Part shown: piece after piece, positions 55,222-64,000 of the stretch
Numbering within the stretch: the first letter of the stretch is position 1
Layout of the letters: each line of letters starts with the position of its first letter
Assembly (NCBI GenBank): GCA_028278135.1
Contig: JANQEW010000008.1
Location: 186,001-250,000 of the forward strand
Reading direction: 5' to 3'
Length of the DNA: 64,000 bases
Source of the DNA: Rhodospirillales bacterium
GTDB lineage: Bacteria > Pseudomonadota > Alphaproteobacteria > Rhodospirillales > Rhodospirillaceae
Made by a program: the position numbers and the translations under genes
Notes under the pieces: generated by a model
The model's database searches: none
What the model was told of the DNA's origin: nothing
The model's input: the letters and a program-made list of their open reading frames with translations, nothing else

Positions 55222-55499
55222 CATTGCGTGAATTAAAGGTGTATTTATCGGCCCGTGGCAGGGCAAGCGTTGCTGAAATGGCCGTACACTTTGGTTCATC
55301 GCCAGATGTGGTCCGCGCCCTGGTCGACAAGTGGCGCAGTCGGGACTGCATCCGGCTGGTGAGGCACTGCAGACTCTGTAGTGGCGGCGCTGATTGTGGC
55401 AATCGCGCGGCGACTGAAGTGTATGAATGGGTCGGCAGGGCCGTCGACACCACGAGGAACGGGGAGGACACAAGACTCGTTTGCTCTCCGCATGCATGA
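55218..55499 (+). CDS. feoC: FeoC-like transcriptional regulator
   Basis: Small winged-helix protein of the FeoC type, accessory to FeoB. The N-terminal helix-turn-helix (LRELKVYLSARGRASVAEMAVHFGSSPDVVRALVDKW) is followed by a cysteine-bearing loop (CRLCSGGADCGN) that in some FeoC proteins holds an iron-sulfur cluster. The remaining residues after position about 75 are not conserved. 93 aa; start overlaps the feoB stop by 4 bp. Third gene of feoABC. Confidence 0.86.
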   Translation: MTLRELKVYLSARGRASVAEMAVHFGSSPDVVRALVDKWRSRDCIRLVRHCRLCSGGADCGNRAATEVYEWVGRAVDTTRNGEDTRLVCSPHA

Positions 55500-55640
55500 A
55501 AAGCGTCGTGTGGGCGAGGGAGTGTGGTGTTGTGGCGGCACTGTGCACGTCTGTGCGTTGTGCGGCCAGTGGTGTCAGTCTGGAGGGTATATGTAAGATA
55601 TGTATAGTATGGCGCAACTCATATTATAACGCGCTTTCAT

Positions 55641-56630
55641 ATGATTATCGTCACAGGGGGTGCCGGATTCATCGGCTCCAACATGCTCGCCGCTCTGGAG
55701 GCAAGAGGAATCTTTGACCTTGTAGTGGTAGATCGTCTGCGGAGCGGTCTCAAGTGGCGTAATATTGCCAGGCGTGAAATTCACGCATTAGTAAATCCAA
55801 ATGATATTTTCTCTTTTTTAAAAAAAAATCGCTCTCAAATAGAAATCATAGTTCATATGGGCGCAGTCTCTTCTACTACAGAAGTAGATGCGGACAAGGT
55901 CCTGGTCAACAATTTCAGTTTGTCTTTGGCTTTGTGGGAGTGGTGTGCCGAAAACGGTGTCAGGTTGATCTACGCGTCGTCAGCCGCTACCTATGGAGAT
56001 GGTTGTGCAGGTTTTGACGACGATTTTGGCAGCGCGCACGCCCTATCTCTTTTACAGCCACTCAGTGTCTACGGCTGGAGCAAGCATGTGTTCGACCGCT
56101 GGGTCTGGCGCCGTCTTGCCAAGGGTGGGACGCGCCCCCCACAGTGGGTAGGCCTCAAGTTTTTCAATGTCTATGGGCCGAATGAATACCACAAAGGTAG
56201 TCAGGCAAGCGTGGTCACGCAGATTTTTCCTGCCATCGTGAGAGGGGAGCAGTGTGTTTTGTTTCGCTCGCATCATCCGAGGTATTCTGATGGTGGCCAA
56301 ATGCGAGATTTTGTTTATGTCGATGACTGCACGGACGTTATGTTGTGGCTGATAGACAACCCTCTGATCAGTGGCCTGTTCAACGTTGGAACAGGTAGAG
56401 CTCGGACTTTCCATGATGTCGCGCTTACAATCTATCGGGTGCTCGACAGAGAACCCTGCATCCAGTTCATTGACACGCCGTTAGAAATCCGCGAGCGATA
56501 CCAGTATTTCACACAGGCGCGGATGGACCGTCTCCGTGCTCTTGGCTACCTGAAGCCATTCATGGGGCTCGAAGAAGGCCTAAGCCGTTACATTAGGACC
56601 TATCTGATGGCTGCTGAGCGTTACCGCTAG
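55641..56630 (+). CDS. hldD: ADP-L-glycero-D-manno-heptose 6-epimerase
   Basis: Last step of heptose precursor synthesis for lipopolysaccharide core. The NADP fold VTGGAGFIGSNMLAAL, IVHMGAVSSTTEVDADKVLVNN, YASSAATYGDG, the catalytic YGWSKHVFD, and FFNVYGPNEYHKGSQASVV are diagnostic. The 329-aa length is normal. An AT-rich patch lies at about 55780-55880. It indicates that the organism makes a heptose-containing LPS core. Confidence 0.95.
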   Translation: MIIVTGGAGFIGSNMLAALEARGIFDLVVVDRLRSGLKWRNIARREIHALVNPNDIFSFLKKNRSQIEIIVHMGAVSSTTEVDADKVLVNNFSLSLALWEWCAENGVRLIYASSAATYGDGCAGFDDDFGSAHALSLLQPLSVYGWSKHVFDRWVWRRLAKGGTRPPQWVGLKFFNVYGPNEYHKGSQASVVTQIFPAIVRGEQCVLFRSHHPRYSDGGQMRDFVYVDDCTDVMLWLIDNPLISGLFNVGTGRARTFHDVALTIYRVLDREPCIQFIDTPLEIRERYQYFTQARMDRLRALGYLKPFMGLEEGLSRYIRTYLMAAERYR

Positions 56631-56684
56631 ACTGGACATGCTAGACGTGCACAGACGAGCAAGGAGAACATTGCGCTGACTTTT

Positions 56685-57512
56685 ATGTTTCCTGACTTTA
56701 ATCCACTCGCGCTTACTATTGGCCCCATTGCTATTCGTTGGTATGCTTTATCCTATATTGTTGGGATTTGCGGTAGCTGGTGGTATGTCTCTTTCATGAC
56801 GCGGCAACAGACCGGGCCTGCCGGGATGCCGCTGATCAGCCAGCGCCAAGTGGAAGATCTTGTTGTCTGGGTCACCTTAGGCATCGTTCTCGGTGGACGG
56901 CTCGGCTACGTGCTTTTCTATAAGCCGCTTTACTTTCTGGCCTGTCCGCTTGAAATCCTGTTCCTATGGCAAGGTGGGATGTCCTTTCATGGCGGATTGC
57001 TGGGGGTTATGGTCTCTTCTGTGTTTTTCGCACGCCGCCACACCCTCTCTGTCTTGAGCTTAGGGGACATTTTGGGCTGTGCCGCTCCTTTTGGGCTCCT
57101 GTCAGGGCGCATAGGCAATTTCATCAACGGTGAGTTATATGGTCGGCAAGCTTCCTCTGATCTGCCATGGGCAATGATTTTCCCGTCCGCAGGAGAATCG
57201 CCCCGCCATCCCAGTCAAATCTATGAAGCCCTTCTGGAAGGGGCTTTCTTGCTCCTGCTGCTCCACATGGCCTGGAGAATCAGGTCAGTGCGTGCCCGGC
57301 GTGGAGTACTGTTTGGACTATTCCTGATAGGGTATGGGGTGCTGCGTGTGGTTGCGGAATGCTTTCGTGAGCCTGACTCCCATCTGGGATTTCTGTTAGG
57401 GGGAGCGACGATGGGGCAATGGTTATCTGTGCCGATGATTGCCGGTGGTAGCCTGTTGCTGGGGTGGGCACTGCACAACGGCGGCGGCCGGGGGCATGTG
57501 TCGCATGAGTGA
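56685..57512 (+). CDS. lgt: Prolipoprotein diacylglyceryl transferase
   Basis: Inner-membrane enzyme attaching diacylglycerol to lipoprotein precursors. Present are IAIRWYALSYIVGI, MSFHGGLLGVMVS with the essential histidine, and the signature SGRIGNFINGELYGR with the conserved arginines, then YGVLRVVAECFREPDSHLGF. About seven membrane helices; 275 aa. It overlaps midA by 8 bp. Confidence 0.96.
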   Translation: MFPDFNPLALTIGPIAIRWYALSYIVGICGSWWYVSFMTRQQTGPAGMPLISQRQVEDLVVWVTLGIVLGGRLGYVLFYKPLYFLACPLEILFLWQGGMSFHGGLLGVMVSSVFFARRHTLSVLSLGDILGCAAPFGLLSGRIGNFINGELYGRQASSDLPWAMIFPSAGESPRHPSQIYEALLEGAFLLLLLHMAWRIRSVRARRGVLFGLFLIGYGVLRVVAECFREPDSHLGFLLGGATMGQWLSVPMIAGGSLLLGWALHNGGGRGHVSHE

Positions 57513-58599
57513 AAGCAGCAATGTTGCTGCGCGGCTGAGAGCCCGCATCCGTGCCAGCGGACCGGTCACAGTGGAGACATTTATGGAAGAATCTGCCACT
57601 GCCTATTATGCCACAGCGGAGCCGCTCGGCGCCAGGGGGGACTTTATCACTGCACCAGAGGTGAGCCAAGTGTTTGGGGAACTCGTTGGCTTGTGGGCGG
57701 CTGTCGTCTGGCAAAACATGGGCGCACCAGCGGTCGTCCACATGGTGGAACTGGGCCCAGGCCGGGGCACGTTGATGAACGATCTCCTAAGGGCGACGCT
57801 GGTCGTACCTGCCTTCGCAAAAGCGCTGAAAATCCATCTCGTGGAGACGAGTCCACGCCTGACGGCTCTGCAGCGTCAGCGACTCTGTAGCAGTGGATTC
57901 CCACTCGCTTGGCACGCTCGTTTCGAAGATGTCCCTTATGGACCGTTGCTGGTCGTGGGAAACGAGTTTCTCGATTCCCTCCCGATTCGTCAATTCGAAA
58001 GGACTGCTGATGGTTGGCGCGAGCGGCTCGTGGGTCTCGCAGCTGACGGCAAGACGTTTTGCTTTGTCCCTGGTCTCATAAACGCTAGGCCCCCGTTACC
58101 GGCGAGTGTGCGCGATGAAGCGCTGGTTGGAGCCATTGCGGAGGGGGGCACGGCAGTACAAAACTGCATCACAGCCGTGGCAACACGCCTCGTCTCTTAT
58201 GGTGGAGCGGCTCTGTTTATAGATTATGGGACAGCCGTCAGTGCCGTAGGTGACTCTCTGCAGGCGGTGCGACACCATGCATATCATCCTCTCCTGGGCG
58301 CGCCAGGTGAAACGGATATGACTGCTCATGTTGACTTTGCTGCAGCCATCGCTACAGCCAGCCAATCTGGTACACGCATCTACGGTCCAGTCTCTCAGGG
58401 AAAGTGGCTGTGCCGACTCGGCATTCTGACTCGCGCTGAGTGTTTGCTGGCACAGGCCAGATCAGGGCCGCAGGCCCAAGCCGTTGTAGCTGGTGTACAG
58501 CGTCTGATAGACGATACCGCAATGGGGAGTTTGTTCAAGGTGCTCGGGTTGACCCACCCCAACTTATTATCCCTACCAGGTTTCGACAGGACAGGATGA
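57505..58599 (+). CDS. MidA/NDUFAF7-family SAM-dependent methyltransferase
   Basis: Class I methyltransferase of the MidA group; the mitochondrial homologue methylates an arginine of respiratory complex I, and a similar role is possible but unproven here. Family wording: GARGDFITAPEVSQVFGELVGLW, VELGPGRGTLMNDLLR (SAM loop), VGNEFLDSLPIRQF and ALFIDYGTA. ATG 57505 overlaps the lgt stop and gives about 364 aa; upstream codons are read from lgt in another frame. lgt-midA is a frequent alphaproteobacterial pair. Confidence 0.9.
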   Translation: MSESSNVAARLRARIRASGPVTVETFMEESATAYYATAEPLGARGDFITAPEVSQVFGELVGLWAAVVWQNMGAPAVVHMVELGPGRGTLMNDLLRATLVVPAFAKALKIHLVETSPRLTALQRQRLCSSGFPLAWHARFEDVPYGPLLVVGNEFLDSLPIRQFERTADGWRERLVGLAADGKTFCFVPGLINARPPLPASVRDEALVGAIAEGGTAVQNCITAVATRLVSYGGAALFIDYGTAVSAVGDSLQAVRHHAYHPLLGAPGETDMTAHVDFAAAIATASQSGTRIYGPVSQGKWLCRLGILTRAECLLAQARSGPQAQAVVAGVQRLIDDTAMGSLFKVLGLTHPNLLSLPGFDRTG

Positions 58600-58809
58600 G
58601 AGTCCCTCTTTTGGACTCTTGTCGTTCGGCATGGGATGTGTGAGAAGCCGGCGCTTTTGTTCTGGGAGAAACGCTGAGTGACCGTACACACATGTCTCAT
58701 GGTCTTGACAGCACGCGCGAAATGTTCATTTCTTACCCTCTCCTCTGCAGCAAGCGGCAAGAGACGCAGTGGGAGCATGTGCAGCATTTTTGCATCGGGG
58801 CTTTTCCCT

Positions 58810-60729
58810 ATGATTTCCATTCTGCTGCCGGATGGACGCATCTGTTCCTACAGTGGTCCTGTATCAGGGAGTGACATCGCCAGGGATATGGGCCTTGCGA
58901 GGGCGGCTCTTGCCATGCGCGTTGATGGTGCGCTGCAGGACCTTTCCACAGTGATTGACCGCGATGCCGCTGTTGCCATCATCACGGCCAGAGATCCAGA
59001 CGCACTAGCCTTGCTGCGTCACGATGCTGCTCATGTGATGGCAGAGGCTGTGAAAGAGCTGTATCCTGAGACACAAGTGACTTTTGGACCTGCCACTGAA
59101 ACGGGCTTCTATTATGATTTTGCGCGGGCCATTCCATTTACGCCTGACGATCTAGGACGAATTGAAAGCCGCATGCAGGAAATCGTTGACAGAGACGAGC
59201 CAATTTGCCGTGAAGTATGGAGCCGGGAAAGGGCTGTGACGTATTTCACAGAGAGGGGTGAAAAATATAAAGCTGAATGGGTCGCCCAACTCCCAGAAGG
59301 AGAGGCGATCTCCATTTATAGGCAAGGGACATGGCTTGATTTGTGCCGAGGGCCGCACCTGCCCTCCACTGGCAGGCTAGGCAAGGCATTTAAATTGACG
59401 AAAATCTCCGGCGCCTACTGGCGAGGAGACTCCCGTAACGAGATGTTACAGCGCCTGTATGGGACATGCTGGCCCGATGAGCCACAGCTTGCAAGGTATC
59501 TGACGACTCTTGAGGAAGCGGAACGCCGTAATCATCGACGACTCGGTCGAGAGATGGAATTGTTCCATATGCAAGAAGAAGCCGTTGGCAGTGTGTTCTG
59601 GCATCCCAAGGGGTGTGAGCTCTATCGTACCATCGAAGGCTACATACGCCGACGGCTTTTTGCGAGCGGCTATGTGGAAGTGAAAACCCCACAGCTTGTG
59701 GGGAGATCTCTATGGGAAGCATCTGGCCACTGGGAAAAATTCCACGAGAATATGTTCACTGTCAATGGTGCAAATCTTGCAAAAGATGAAGTTCTTGCCA
59801 TCAAGCCGATGAATTGCCCTTGTCACGTGCAGATTTTCCGCCAGGGCATCCGTAGCTATCGGGACTTGCCCTTAAGGATGGCTGAGTTTGGTGTTTGCCA
59901 CCGCTCTGAGCCATCAGGCGCCCTACATGGGCTCATGCGGGTGCGAGCGTTCACTCAGGATGATGCCCACATTTTCTGCACTGAGGAACAAATCCTCTCT
60001 GAGACTCGGGATTTTTGTCATCTGCTTCTCGGAATCTATCGTGATTTTGGTTTTACAGACGTGCGCGTCAAATTCTCAGACAGACCGATGAGACGGGTGG
60101 GATCTGACGGAATATGGGACAAGGCGGAGGGCGCTTTGCTGGAGGCGAGCCGGGCTGCTGCTCTCGATCTTACCTTTAGCCCAGGAGAAGGGGCCTTCTA
60201 CGGCCCGAAACTAGAATTCGTGCTGCGCGATGCTCTCGGGAGGGACTGGCAGTGTGGCACGCTGCAGGTAGATTTCGTGCTGCCAGAGCAACTCAACGCG
60301 TCTTACGTGGGCAGAGACGGTCATAAGTACAGACCTGTCCTGCTGCACCGTGCAATCATAGGATCATTCGAACGTTTTATCGGTATTCTTTTAGAACATT
60401 ACGCCGGTAAGCTGCCTTTGTGGTTAACACCTGTTCAAGTGGTTGTCGCCACTATCGTCAGCGAGGCTGATGCCTACGCTGCCGAGATAGTCCATGTCTT
60501 GCAGATGGCTGGTCTACGATGCGTGATGGATCGGCGCAACGAAAAGATCAATCTCAAGATACGGGAGCACAGCCTCGCAAAAGTGCCAATCATGCTGGTG
60601 GTTGGCAAAAGAGAAACTGAAGCACGCACTGTGGCGCTTCGGCGCTTGAGTATCAAGGCACAAGAATGTTTTGCACTTGATGTGGCTGTCTCTTTGCTGA
60701 AACGTGAAGCCGTCGTGCCTAGCGAATGA
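58810..60729 (+). CDS. thrS: Threonyl-tRNA synthetase
   Basis: Class II aminoacyl-tRNA synthetase. An N-terminal TGS domain ([13 protein letters not shown]), the editing-domain motif [12 protein letters not shown], the zinc-binding [15 protein letters not shown], and the catalytic [18 protein letters not shown] followed by TQDDAHIF are all present, then the C-terminal anticodon-binding domain. Starting at ATG 58810 gives about 639 aa, the family length; the frame upstream to 58678 has no homology. infC follows in the same orientation. Confidence 0.97.
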   Translation: MISILLPDGRICSYSGPVSGSDIARDMGLARAALAMRVDGALQDLSTVIDRDAAVAIITARDPDALALLRHDAAHVMAEAVKELYPETQVTFGPATETGFYYDFARAIPFTPDDLGRIESRMQEIVDRDEPICREVWSRERAVTYFTERGEKYKAEWVAQLPEGEAISIYRQGTWLDLCRGPHLPSTGRLGKAFKLTKISGAYWRGDSRNEMLQRLYGTCWPDEPQLARYLTTLEEAERRNHRRLGREMELFHMQEEAVGSVFWHPKGCELYRTIEGYIRRRLFASGYVEVKTPQLVGRSLWEASGHWEKFHENMFTVNGANLAKDEVLAIKPMNCPCHVQIFRQGIRSYRDLPLRMAEFGVCHRSEPSGALHGLMRVRAFTQDDAHIFCTEEQILSETRDFCHLLLGIYRDFGFTDVRVKFSDRPMRRVGSDGIWDKAEGALLEASRAAALDLTFSPGEGAFYGPKLEFVLRDALGRDWQCGTLQVDFVLPEQLNASYVGRDGHKYRPVLLHRAIIGSFERFIGILLEHYAGKLPLWLTPVQVVVATIVSEADAYAAEIVHVLQMAGLRCVMDRRNEKINLKIREHSLAKVPIMLVVGKRETEARTVALRRLSIKAQECFALDVAVSLLKREAVVPSE

Positions 60730-60765
60730 CGTGAGGGACGCCGCAATGGCTACAGTCTGGCTTCT

Positions 60766-61335
60766 ATGGAGATCACATCAGACACAGGAGATATCGCAAT
60801 AGCTAGGTCATCCACGACGACGCTACCAACCCGTGAGGGAAGGCGTGTCAATGAGGAGATTGATACCCGTGTGGTACGGCTGATCGCCTCCGATGGCGAA
60901 AACGTAGGAATTGTTTCTTTTCGTGATGCCTTGGAGCGGGCTTACGGTGCTGGTTTGGATTTAGTTGAAATATCACCCAACGCTAGTCCTCCAGTATGTA
61001 AGATACTAGACTACGGAAAGTTCAAGTACGAAAACCAAAAAAAACGCAATGAAGCAAGAAAGAAACAAAGAGTTATTGATGTCAAAGAAATCAAGCTACG
61101 CCCAAATATTAATGACCACGATTACGACGTGAAGATGCGTAGCATGCGTCGTTTCCTCGATGGGGGGGACAAAGTCAAGGTGACCCTCAGGTTTCGAGGG
61201 CGTGAAATGGCTCACCAGGATCTGGGGGTCGTTGTGCTGGAGCGAATGCGCAACGAGCTGTCAGATACGGGTAAAGTAGAGCAGTTGCCGAAGATGGAAG
61301 GACGGCAGATGATCATGGTCATCGCCCCCAAATAG
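60766..61335 (+). CDS. infC: Translation initiation factor IF-3
   Basis: Controls start-codon fidelity and subunit dissociation. The N-domain begins [20 protein letters not shown], then [26 protein letters not shown]; the basic linker [12 protein letters not shown] leads to the C-domain [19 protein letters not shown] and [14 protein letters not shown]. 189 aa from the ATG at 60766; the family often uses rare AUU starts, but an ATG is available here. rpmI and rplT, which follow infC in many bacteria, are not next to it. Confidence 0.96.
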   Translation: MEITSDTGDIAIARSSTTTLPTREGRRVNEEIDTRVVRLIASDGENVGIVSFRDALERAYGAGLDLVEISPNASPPVCKILDYGKFKYENQKKRNEARKKQRVIDVKEIKLRPNINDHDYDVKMRSMRRFLDGGDKVKVTLRFRGREMAHQDLGVVVLERMRNELSDTGKVEQLPKMEGRQMIMVIAPK

Positions 61336-61374
61336 GACATTGCTCTGGAGGGTATCTACTTTGTGGTATCTACT

Positions 61375-61908
61375 TTACTTGACAAAAACCCACCCCTTCA
61401 TACGGCTGTGCTCCAGACCGCAGTACTCGCTACACTGCAGGGCGTAACGCCCACTCACGCCTGGAGTCAGAGTCACCACCGCAGCGGAACCTGGCACGAG
61501 CAGTAAATCAGCCTGTGCCAGAGGAAAGGTGAAACCATGGACGCTGTCGGTCGTCGCCAGATGCAGGCGGTAAGTGCGCCCCATTTCTAATTCTAGTACA
61601 GGGAAGAAGCGGAATCGTTGTGCTGCTAAATAAATGTCCCCTGGGGGGGGGTGCACCAATGGTATATCCTCTATGAGGTCTCCTGTCCAATAGGTAGCAA
61701 TCATAGAGTCAAGCTGGGTTAAGAAAGATGCAGCGGTGATCTTGTATGTCACGGGGCGCGGCTCTGGACTCCACACCCACCGCCAGGCAGGCATCACCGA
61801 GACAAGAGTCAGAGTGGCCGTTACCAGGATGATGACGCCCCACCATGAATCAGAGACGGATTCCCTCAGGACTCTCATCGTGAGCCTATACGCCGCGAGA
61901 GCAGACAT
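61375..61908 (-). CDS. Heme-copper oxidase subunit II (CuA type, short)
   Basis: Membrane-anchored electron-entry subunit of a heme-copper oxidase-like complex. One N-terminal helix (residues 22-38) precedes a cupredoxin domain with a full set of CuA ligands: H124, C159, E161, C163, H167 and M170 (VHGF, then CSEYCGLEHSRM). The 177-aa size is short, like B-family and NO-reductase-like subunits II. ATG 61908 overlaps subunit I by 34 bp; the longer open frame upstream reads nonsense. The electron donor is likely a c-type cytochrome or cupredoxin. Confidence 0.9.
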   Translation of the reverse strand: MSALAAYRLTMRVLRESVSDSWWGVIILVTATLTLVSVMPAWRWVWSPEPRPVTYKITAASFLTQLDSMIATYWTGDLIEDIPLVHPPPGDIYLAAQRFRFFPVLELEMGRTYRLHLATTDSVHGFTFPLAQADLLLVPGSAAVVTLTPGVSGRYALQCSEYCGLEHSRMKGWVFVK

Positions 61909-63281
61909 CTTATTGTAAGATACACGAAGTAAATACCGCCTATTATAGCAATAAAACCGCCAGCTCCATAAACAACCATGTAAAAATATTTGACGGCAGT
62001 ATCGAGATTCTGTTCTAGACCAGCAGTCTTCCGTGGAACGCCCGCAATACCGGCAGCGAACATGCCGACAGAAAGTACAAGCTGTCCTCCTCCGTAAAGA
62101 AGGAGAGACAAGCGTACCGCCTGTGGCGTTGGACATGGCCTTTGCAGCAGGGGCAGCAAAAGCGTGAAGGTCATACCCATTACAGCCAGGTTCACGCCGC
62201 TAATGACAGCATGGTAATGTGCCGGTATGCGGGTATCACTGACACCCAGAAAATAGCCCAGGATCCCACCCACTGCAAAGAGCAATAAGGAGAGAGATAA
62301 TGACAATGCAGAGATATCTGCCAATAACGGACGTACAATAGCCAAACGTATCGCTATGATAAAAGATATTATTAATGGTGCAATTGGTAATCCAAACTTA
62401 AAAAGTTGTGTAAACGATACCCTGTGCTCGAGACTAATAATGTCAAATGCCCCATAAAAAAGTACCCCTGACAGAGCAACAGCCGCCAAGCTCCACAGCG
62501 CACCGACAAACAGGCGGTGTGGTATAACCCACGCGGTGGCCTGTTCAGTCAAGACCCACCAGATCACCAGCATGAGCATCGTATTAACAAACTGCAATAC
62601 ATGCCCGCCACCCCAGAAGAGACGCTCATTCGCTAAGGCTGGCTCTATCCAAGCCGGCAGGGCTGTCCACGCAAGACAAAAACAGACAAGAGAGATCAGA
62701 AATGTCGTGCCGGTAGCAGCGACGCCATGCTCAAAGGGACCAACGGTATCATTTGGGACGAGATTGCGCAGTAATCTCAGGACGACTCCTGCGATCCCCA
62801 CTGCCAGTCCTCCAAGCCCAGCGTAAAACAGAGGATGAGTCAGGACTGGCACGTAATTATTCAGTGACGCTTCTCCTAAATTAAAGGCTACTGATATGAG
62901 CAGAAGTAATGAACTGATAAAAGATAATACTAGAGAAATTCTACCTAAAATATTCCACCGTGGATGACCGTTCGTAGAACGGGCAGTTGCGAGCAGAGCT
63001 AACGCACCAAGAATGCTGAGAAACCAAATGATGAGAGAAAAATCTACGTGAGTAATGACAACCTTTGGGAAAAAATCCTGCCAAGGCCATGGGAATAGTT
63101 CCCGCAATACAGGTGTGCGGACGATAACAGCCACCAGTGCTAAGAGACCTGCCACCGCCAGGGCTGCCACGGCCAGTCCCACCCAGCCATGCAGTTCCCG
63201 TGCGAGCGCATGGCTCAGCACTTCAGCAGTGCTATCAGAAAAGGCCTTAGCCGATCTTTGTGCTGCAGGGGAGTGCTGCAT
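61875..63281 (-). CDS. Heme-copper oxidase-like subunit I with atypical active site
   Basis: Multi-helix catalytic subunit (468 aa) of the heme-copper superfamily. H78 (ITHVDFSLIIWF) and the pair H355/H357 (HYHAVISGVNLAVMG) are candidate heme ligands. The metal-site helix reads FWGGGHVLQF: H227 is present, but the position of the cross-linked tyrosine is F231. The paired histidines expected in the next helix are replaced by LFYGAFD (residues 274-280), with E285-H286 further on. This points to an alternative, possibly nitric-oxide-reducing family rather than a standard oxygen reductase; function is inferred. It lies between the subunit II and DUF420 genes. Confidence 0.8.
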   Translation of the reverse strand: MQHSPAAQRSAKAFSDSTAEVLSHALARELHGWVGLAVAALAVAGLLALVAVIVRTPVLRELFPWPWQDFFPKVVITHVDFSLIIWFLSILGALALLATARSTNGHPRWNILGRISLVLSFISSLLLLISVAFNLGEASLNNYVPVLTHPLFYAGLGGLAVGIAGVVLRLLRNLVPNDTVGPFEHGVAATGTTFLISLVCFCLAWTALPAWIEPALANERLFWGGGHVLQFVNTMLMLVIWWVLTEQATAWVIPHRLFVGALWSLAAVALSGVLFYGAFDIISLEHRVSFTQLFKFGLPIAPLIISFIIAIRLAIVRPLLADISALSLSLSLLLFAVGGILGYFLGVSDTRIPAHYHAVISGVNLAVMGMTFTLLLPLLQRPCPTPQAVRLSLLLYGGGQLVLSVGMFAAGIAGVPRKTAGLEQNLDTAVKYFYMVVYGAGGFIAIIGGIYFVYLTIRCLLSRRIGSR

Positions 63282-63302
63282 GGGACATGCGCTACCGCTT
63301 AT

Positions 63303-63725
63303 TTATGCGTAGACGTGATACAATATCGCGTAAATGATGACACCAGTGACTGATACATACAACCAAACAGGTAATGTCCAGCGCGCCAAGAGTCTGTGTC
63401 GTCCATAATGCCCCCGCAAAGCGTGCCAAGCGCTCAGGCCTGCCAACGGTGTGACAACTATAGCAAGGACGATATGTGTGACCATGATGGTGTAATACAA
63501 AGGTCGCATCCAGTTTGCACCGGAAAACACCAGAATCGGTGCAGTGAAGTGGTAGACAAGGTAGCTAACGAGGAAGAGAGCCGAGACGCAGAGGGCGGCC
63601 AGCATCATCAAACGGTGTGTATACTTTTTTCCCCTGCGAATCATCGTGAAACCGGCAATCAGTAAAATCATCGTCACGGCATTCAGTGTGGCATTGAGAT
63701 GAGGAAGAAACGAGGAGAGAGACAT
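63303..63725 (-). CDS. DUF420 family membrane protein
   Basis: Small membrane protein (140 aa, about four helices) of the DUF420 family, commonly encoded beside heme-copper oxidases and thought to help assembly or form a small subunit. Visible: PHLNATLNAVTMILLIAGFTMIRRG, HRLMMLAALCVSALFLVSYLVYH, then YYTIMVTHIVLAIVVTPLAGLS. ATG 63725 lies behind AGGAGG; the open frame further upstream runs antisense-free but out of frame over surE and is not part of this gene. It precedes subunit I by 21 bp. Confidence 0.9.
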   Translation of the reverse strand: MSLSSFLPHLNATLNAVTMILLIAGFTMIRRGKKYTHRLMMLAALCVSALFLVSYLVYHFTAPILVFSGANWMRPLYYTIMVTHIVLAIVVTPLAGLSAWHALRGHYGRHRLLARWTLPVWLYVSVTGVIIYAILYHVYA

Positions 63726-63784
63726 TGGCCCATCCTCCTGGCTTTGTGAACTGTTAGGCTTTCTGAACGCAATGCACGTTGGTT

Positions 63785-63812
63785 GCAGGGTCATCACCGC
63801 AGGGTCATCCCC
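63785..63812. repeat. 14-bp near-perfect tandem duplication
   Basis: GCAGGGTCATCACC is followed directly by GCAGGGTCATCCCC (one mismatch), in the gap between surE and the DUF420 gene. Confidence 0.88.
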
Positions 63813-63820
63813 TAGGGGTA

Positions 63821-64000
63821 TTACTCCCGCAGCAGAGGCTCGTGGAAATCGTGGAAAGCCTTCCGCAAGGCTTCCATAGTTGGTACATGAGTCAAATCGA
63901 CTACCAATGGCGTGACCGTTATGGCGCCACGGTAGATGGCTTCGAGATCGGTGCCAGGTCTCTGACGGTCCTCCTGACGCTGGCCGCTGATCCAAATGTA
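63821..64000 (-). CDS. surE: 5'/3'-nucleotidase SurE, C-terminal end (partial)
   Basis: The last 59 codons of a gene entering from the right edge. The translation contains YIWISGQRQEDR, then RPGTDLEAIYRGAITVTPL and VDLTHVPTMEALRK, the conserved C-terminal block of SurE nucleotidases, ending in TAA at 63821-63823. It is in a different frame from the open frame that extends upstream of the DUF420 gene. The catalytic N-terminal half lies outside the window. Confidence 0.85.
   Translation of the reverse strand, partial: YIWISGQRQEDRQRPGTDLEAIYRGAITVTPLVVDLTHVPTMEALRKAFHDFHEPLLRE

Noticed and set aside
61909-62136. N-terminal extension of oxidase subunit II
   Set aside because: The extra codons overlap subunit I in another frame and read as a cysteine/arginine-rich sequence with no domain.
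63303-63995. One 230-codon minus-strand gene
   Set aside because: Only the part from 63725 is DUF420; the upstream part lies over the surE 3' end, which is coded in another frame.

Overview
The window reads as a contiguous piece of an alphaproteobacterial chromosome of roughly 50% G+C, most like Rhodospirillales. Evidence for this: a DUF1285, NUDIX, CCA-transferase cluster; PhaR plus a PhaA-type thiolase (polyhydroxyalkanoate metabolism); squalene-hopene cyclase; a thioredoxin-TPR, LON-domain, Trm112-like, DUF971 cluster; an atpHAGDC operon without the F0 genes; and RquA, a rhodoquinone enzyme known mainly from Rhodospirillum-type bacteria. Short operons, one visibly broken gene and many small intergenic scars would fit a reduced, possibly host-associated genome, but no single gene proves that. 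No phage, insertion sequence, rRNA or CRISPR array was seen.

Layout. 1-5029: end of a PrpE-type acyl-CoA ligase, DUF1285, CoA-pyrophosphatase-type NUDIX, CCA transferase, YjbQ and a CBS-domain protein. 5295-8842: nadA-nadC-nadB. 8939-11455: phaR, the thiolase and tRNA-Met. 11832-15925: a D-Ala-D-Ala carboxypeptidase, a frameshifted coiled-coil gene and shc. 16769-19449: gshB, folC and tRNA-Gln. 19472-24716: frdABCD (minus) divergent from a COQ10-like gene and rquA (plus). 25038-30659: dnaE, a UbiH-family hydroxylase and dcd. 31367-34044: cbiMNQO cobalt uptake behind a possible eroded cobalamin riboswitch. 34263-39340: atpHAGDC and tRNA-Gly. 39564-45203: thioredoxin-TPR, LON, Trm112-like, DUF971, RutE-like reductase, ribA and hemW. 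45299-50956: acnA, htpG and pcm. 50964-58599: sugar epimerase, feoABC, hldD, lgt and midA. 58810-64000: thrS, infC, an unusual heme-copper oxidase cluster (subunits II and I, DUF420) and the end of surE.

The most coherent biology is low-potential respiration. A four-subunit, enteric-type quinol:fumarate reductase lies back to back with a quinone-binding START protein and RquA, which makes rhodoquinone, the quinone suited to fumarate reduction. A UbiH-family hydroxylase for the ubiquinone precursor follows. A heme-copper oxidase-like complex with an atypical active site ends the window.

A second genome-scale signal is mutational. At least fifteen perfect two-copy tandem duplications of 9-22 bp are scattered over the 64 kb, nearly all in intergenic DNA or at gene ends. 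One 20-bp copy and a 13-bp insertion at a further repeated site have together broken a gene. A third is compositional: several conserved genes contain AT-rich patches of about 70-250 bp within otherwise balanced sequence.
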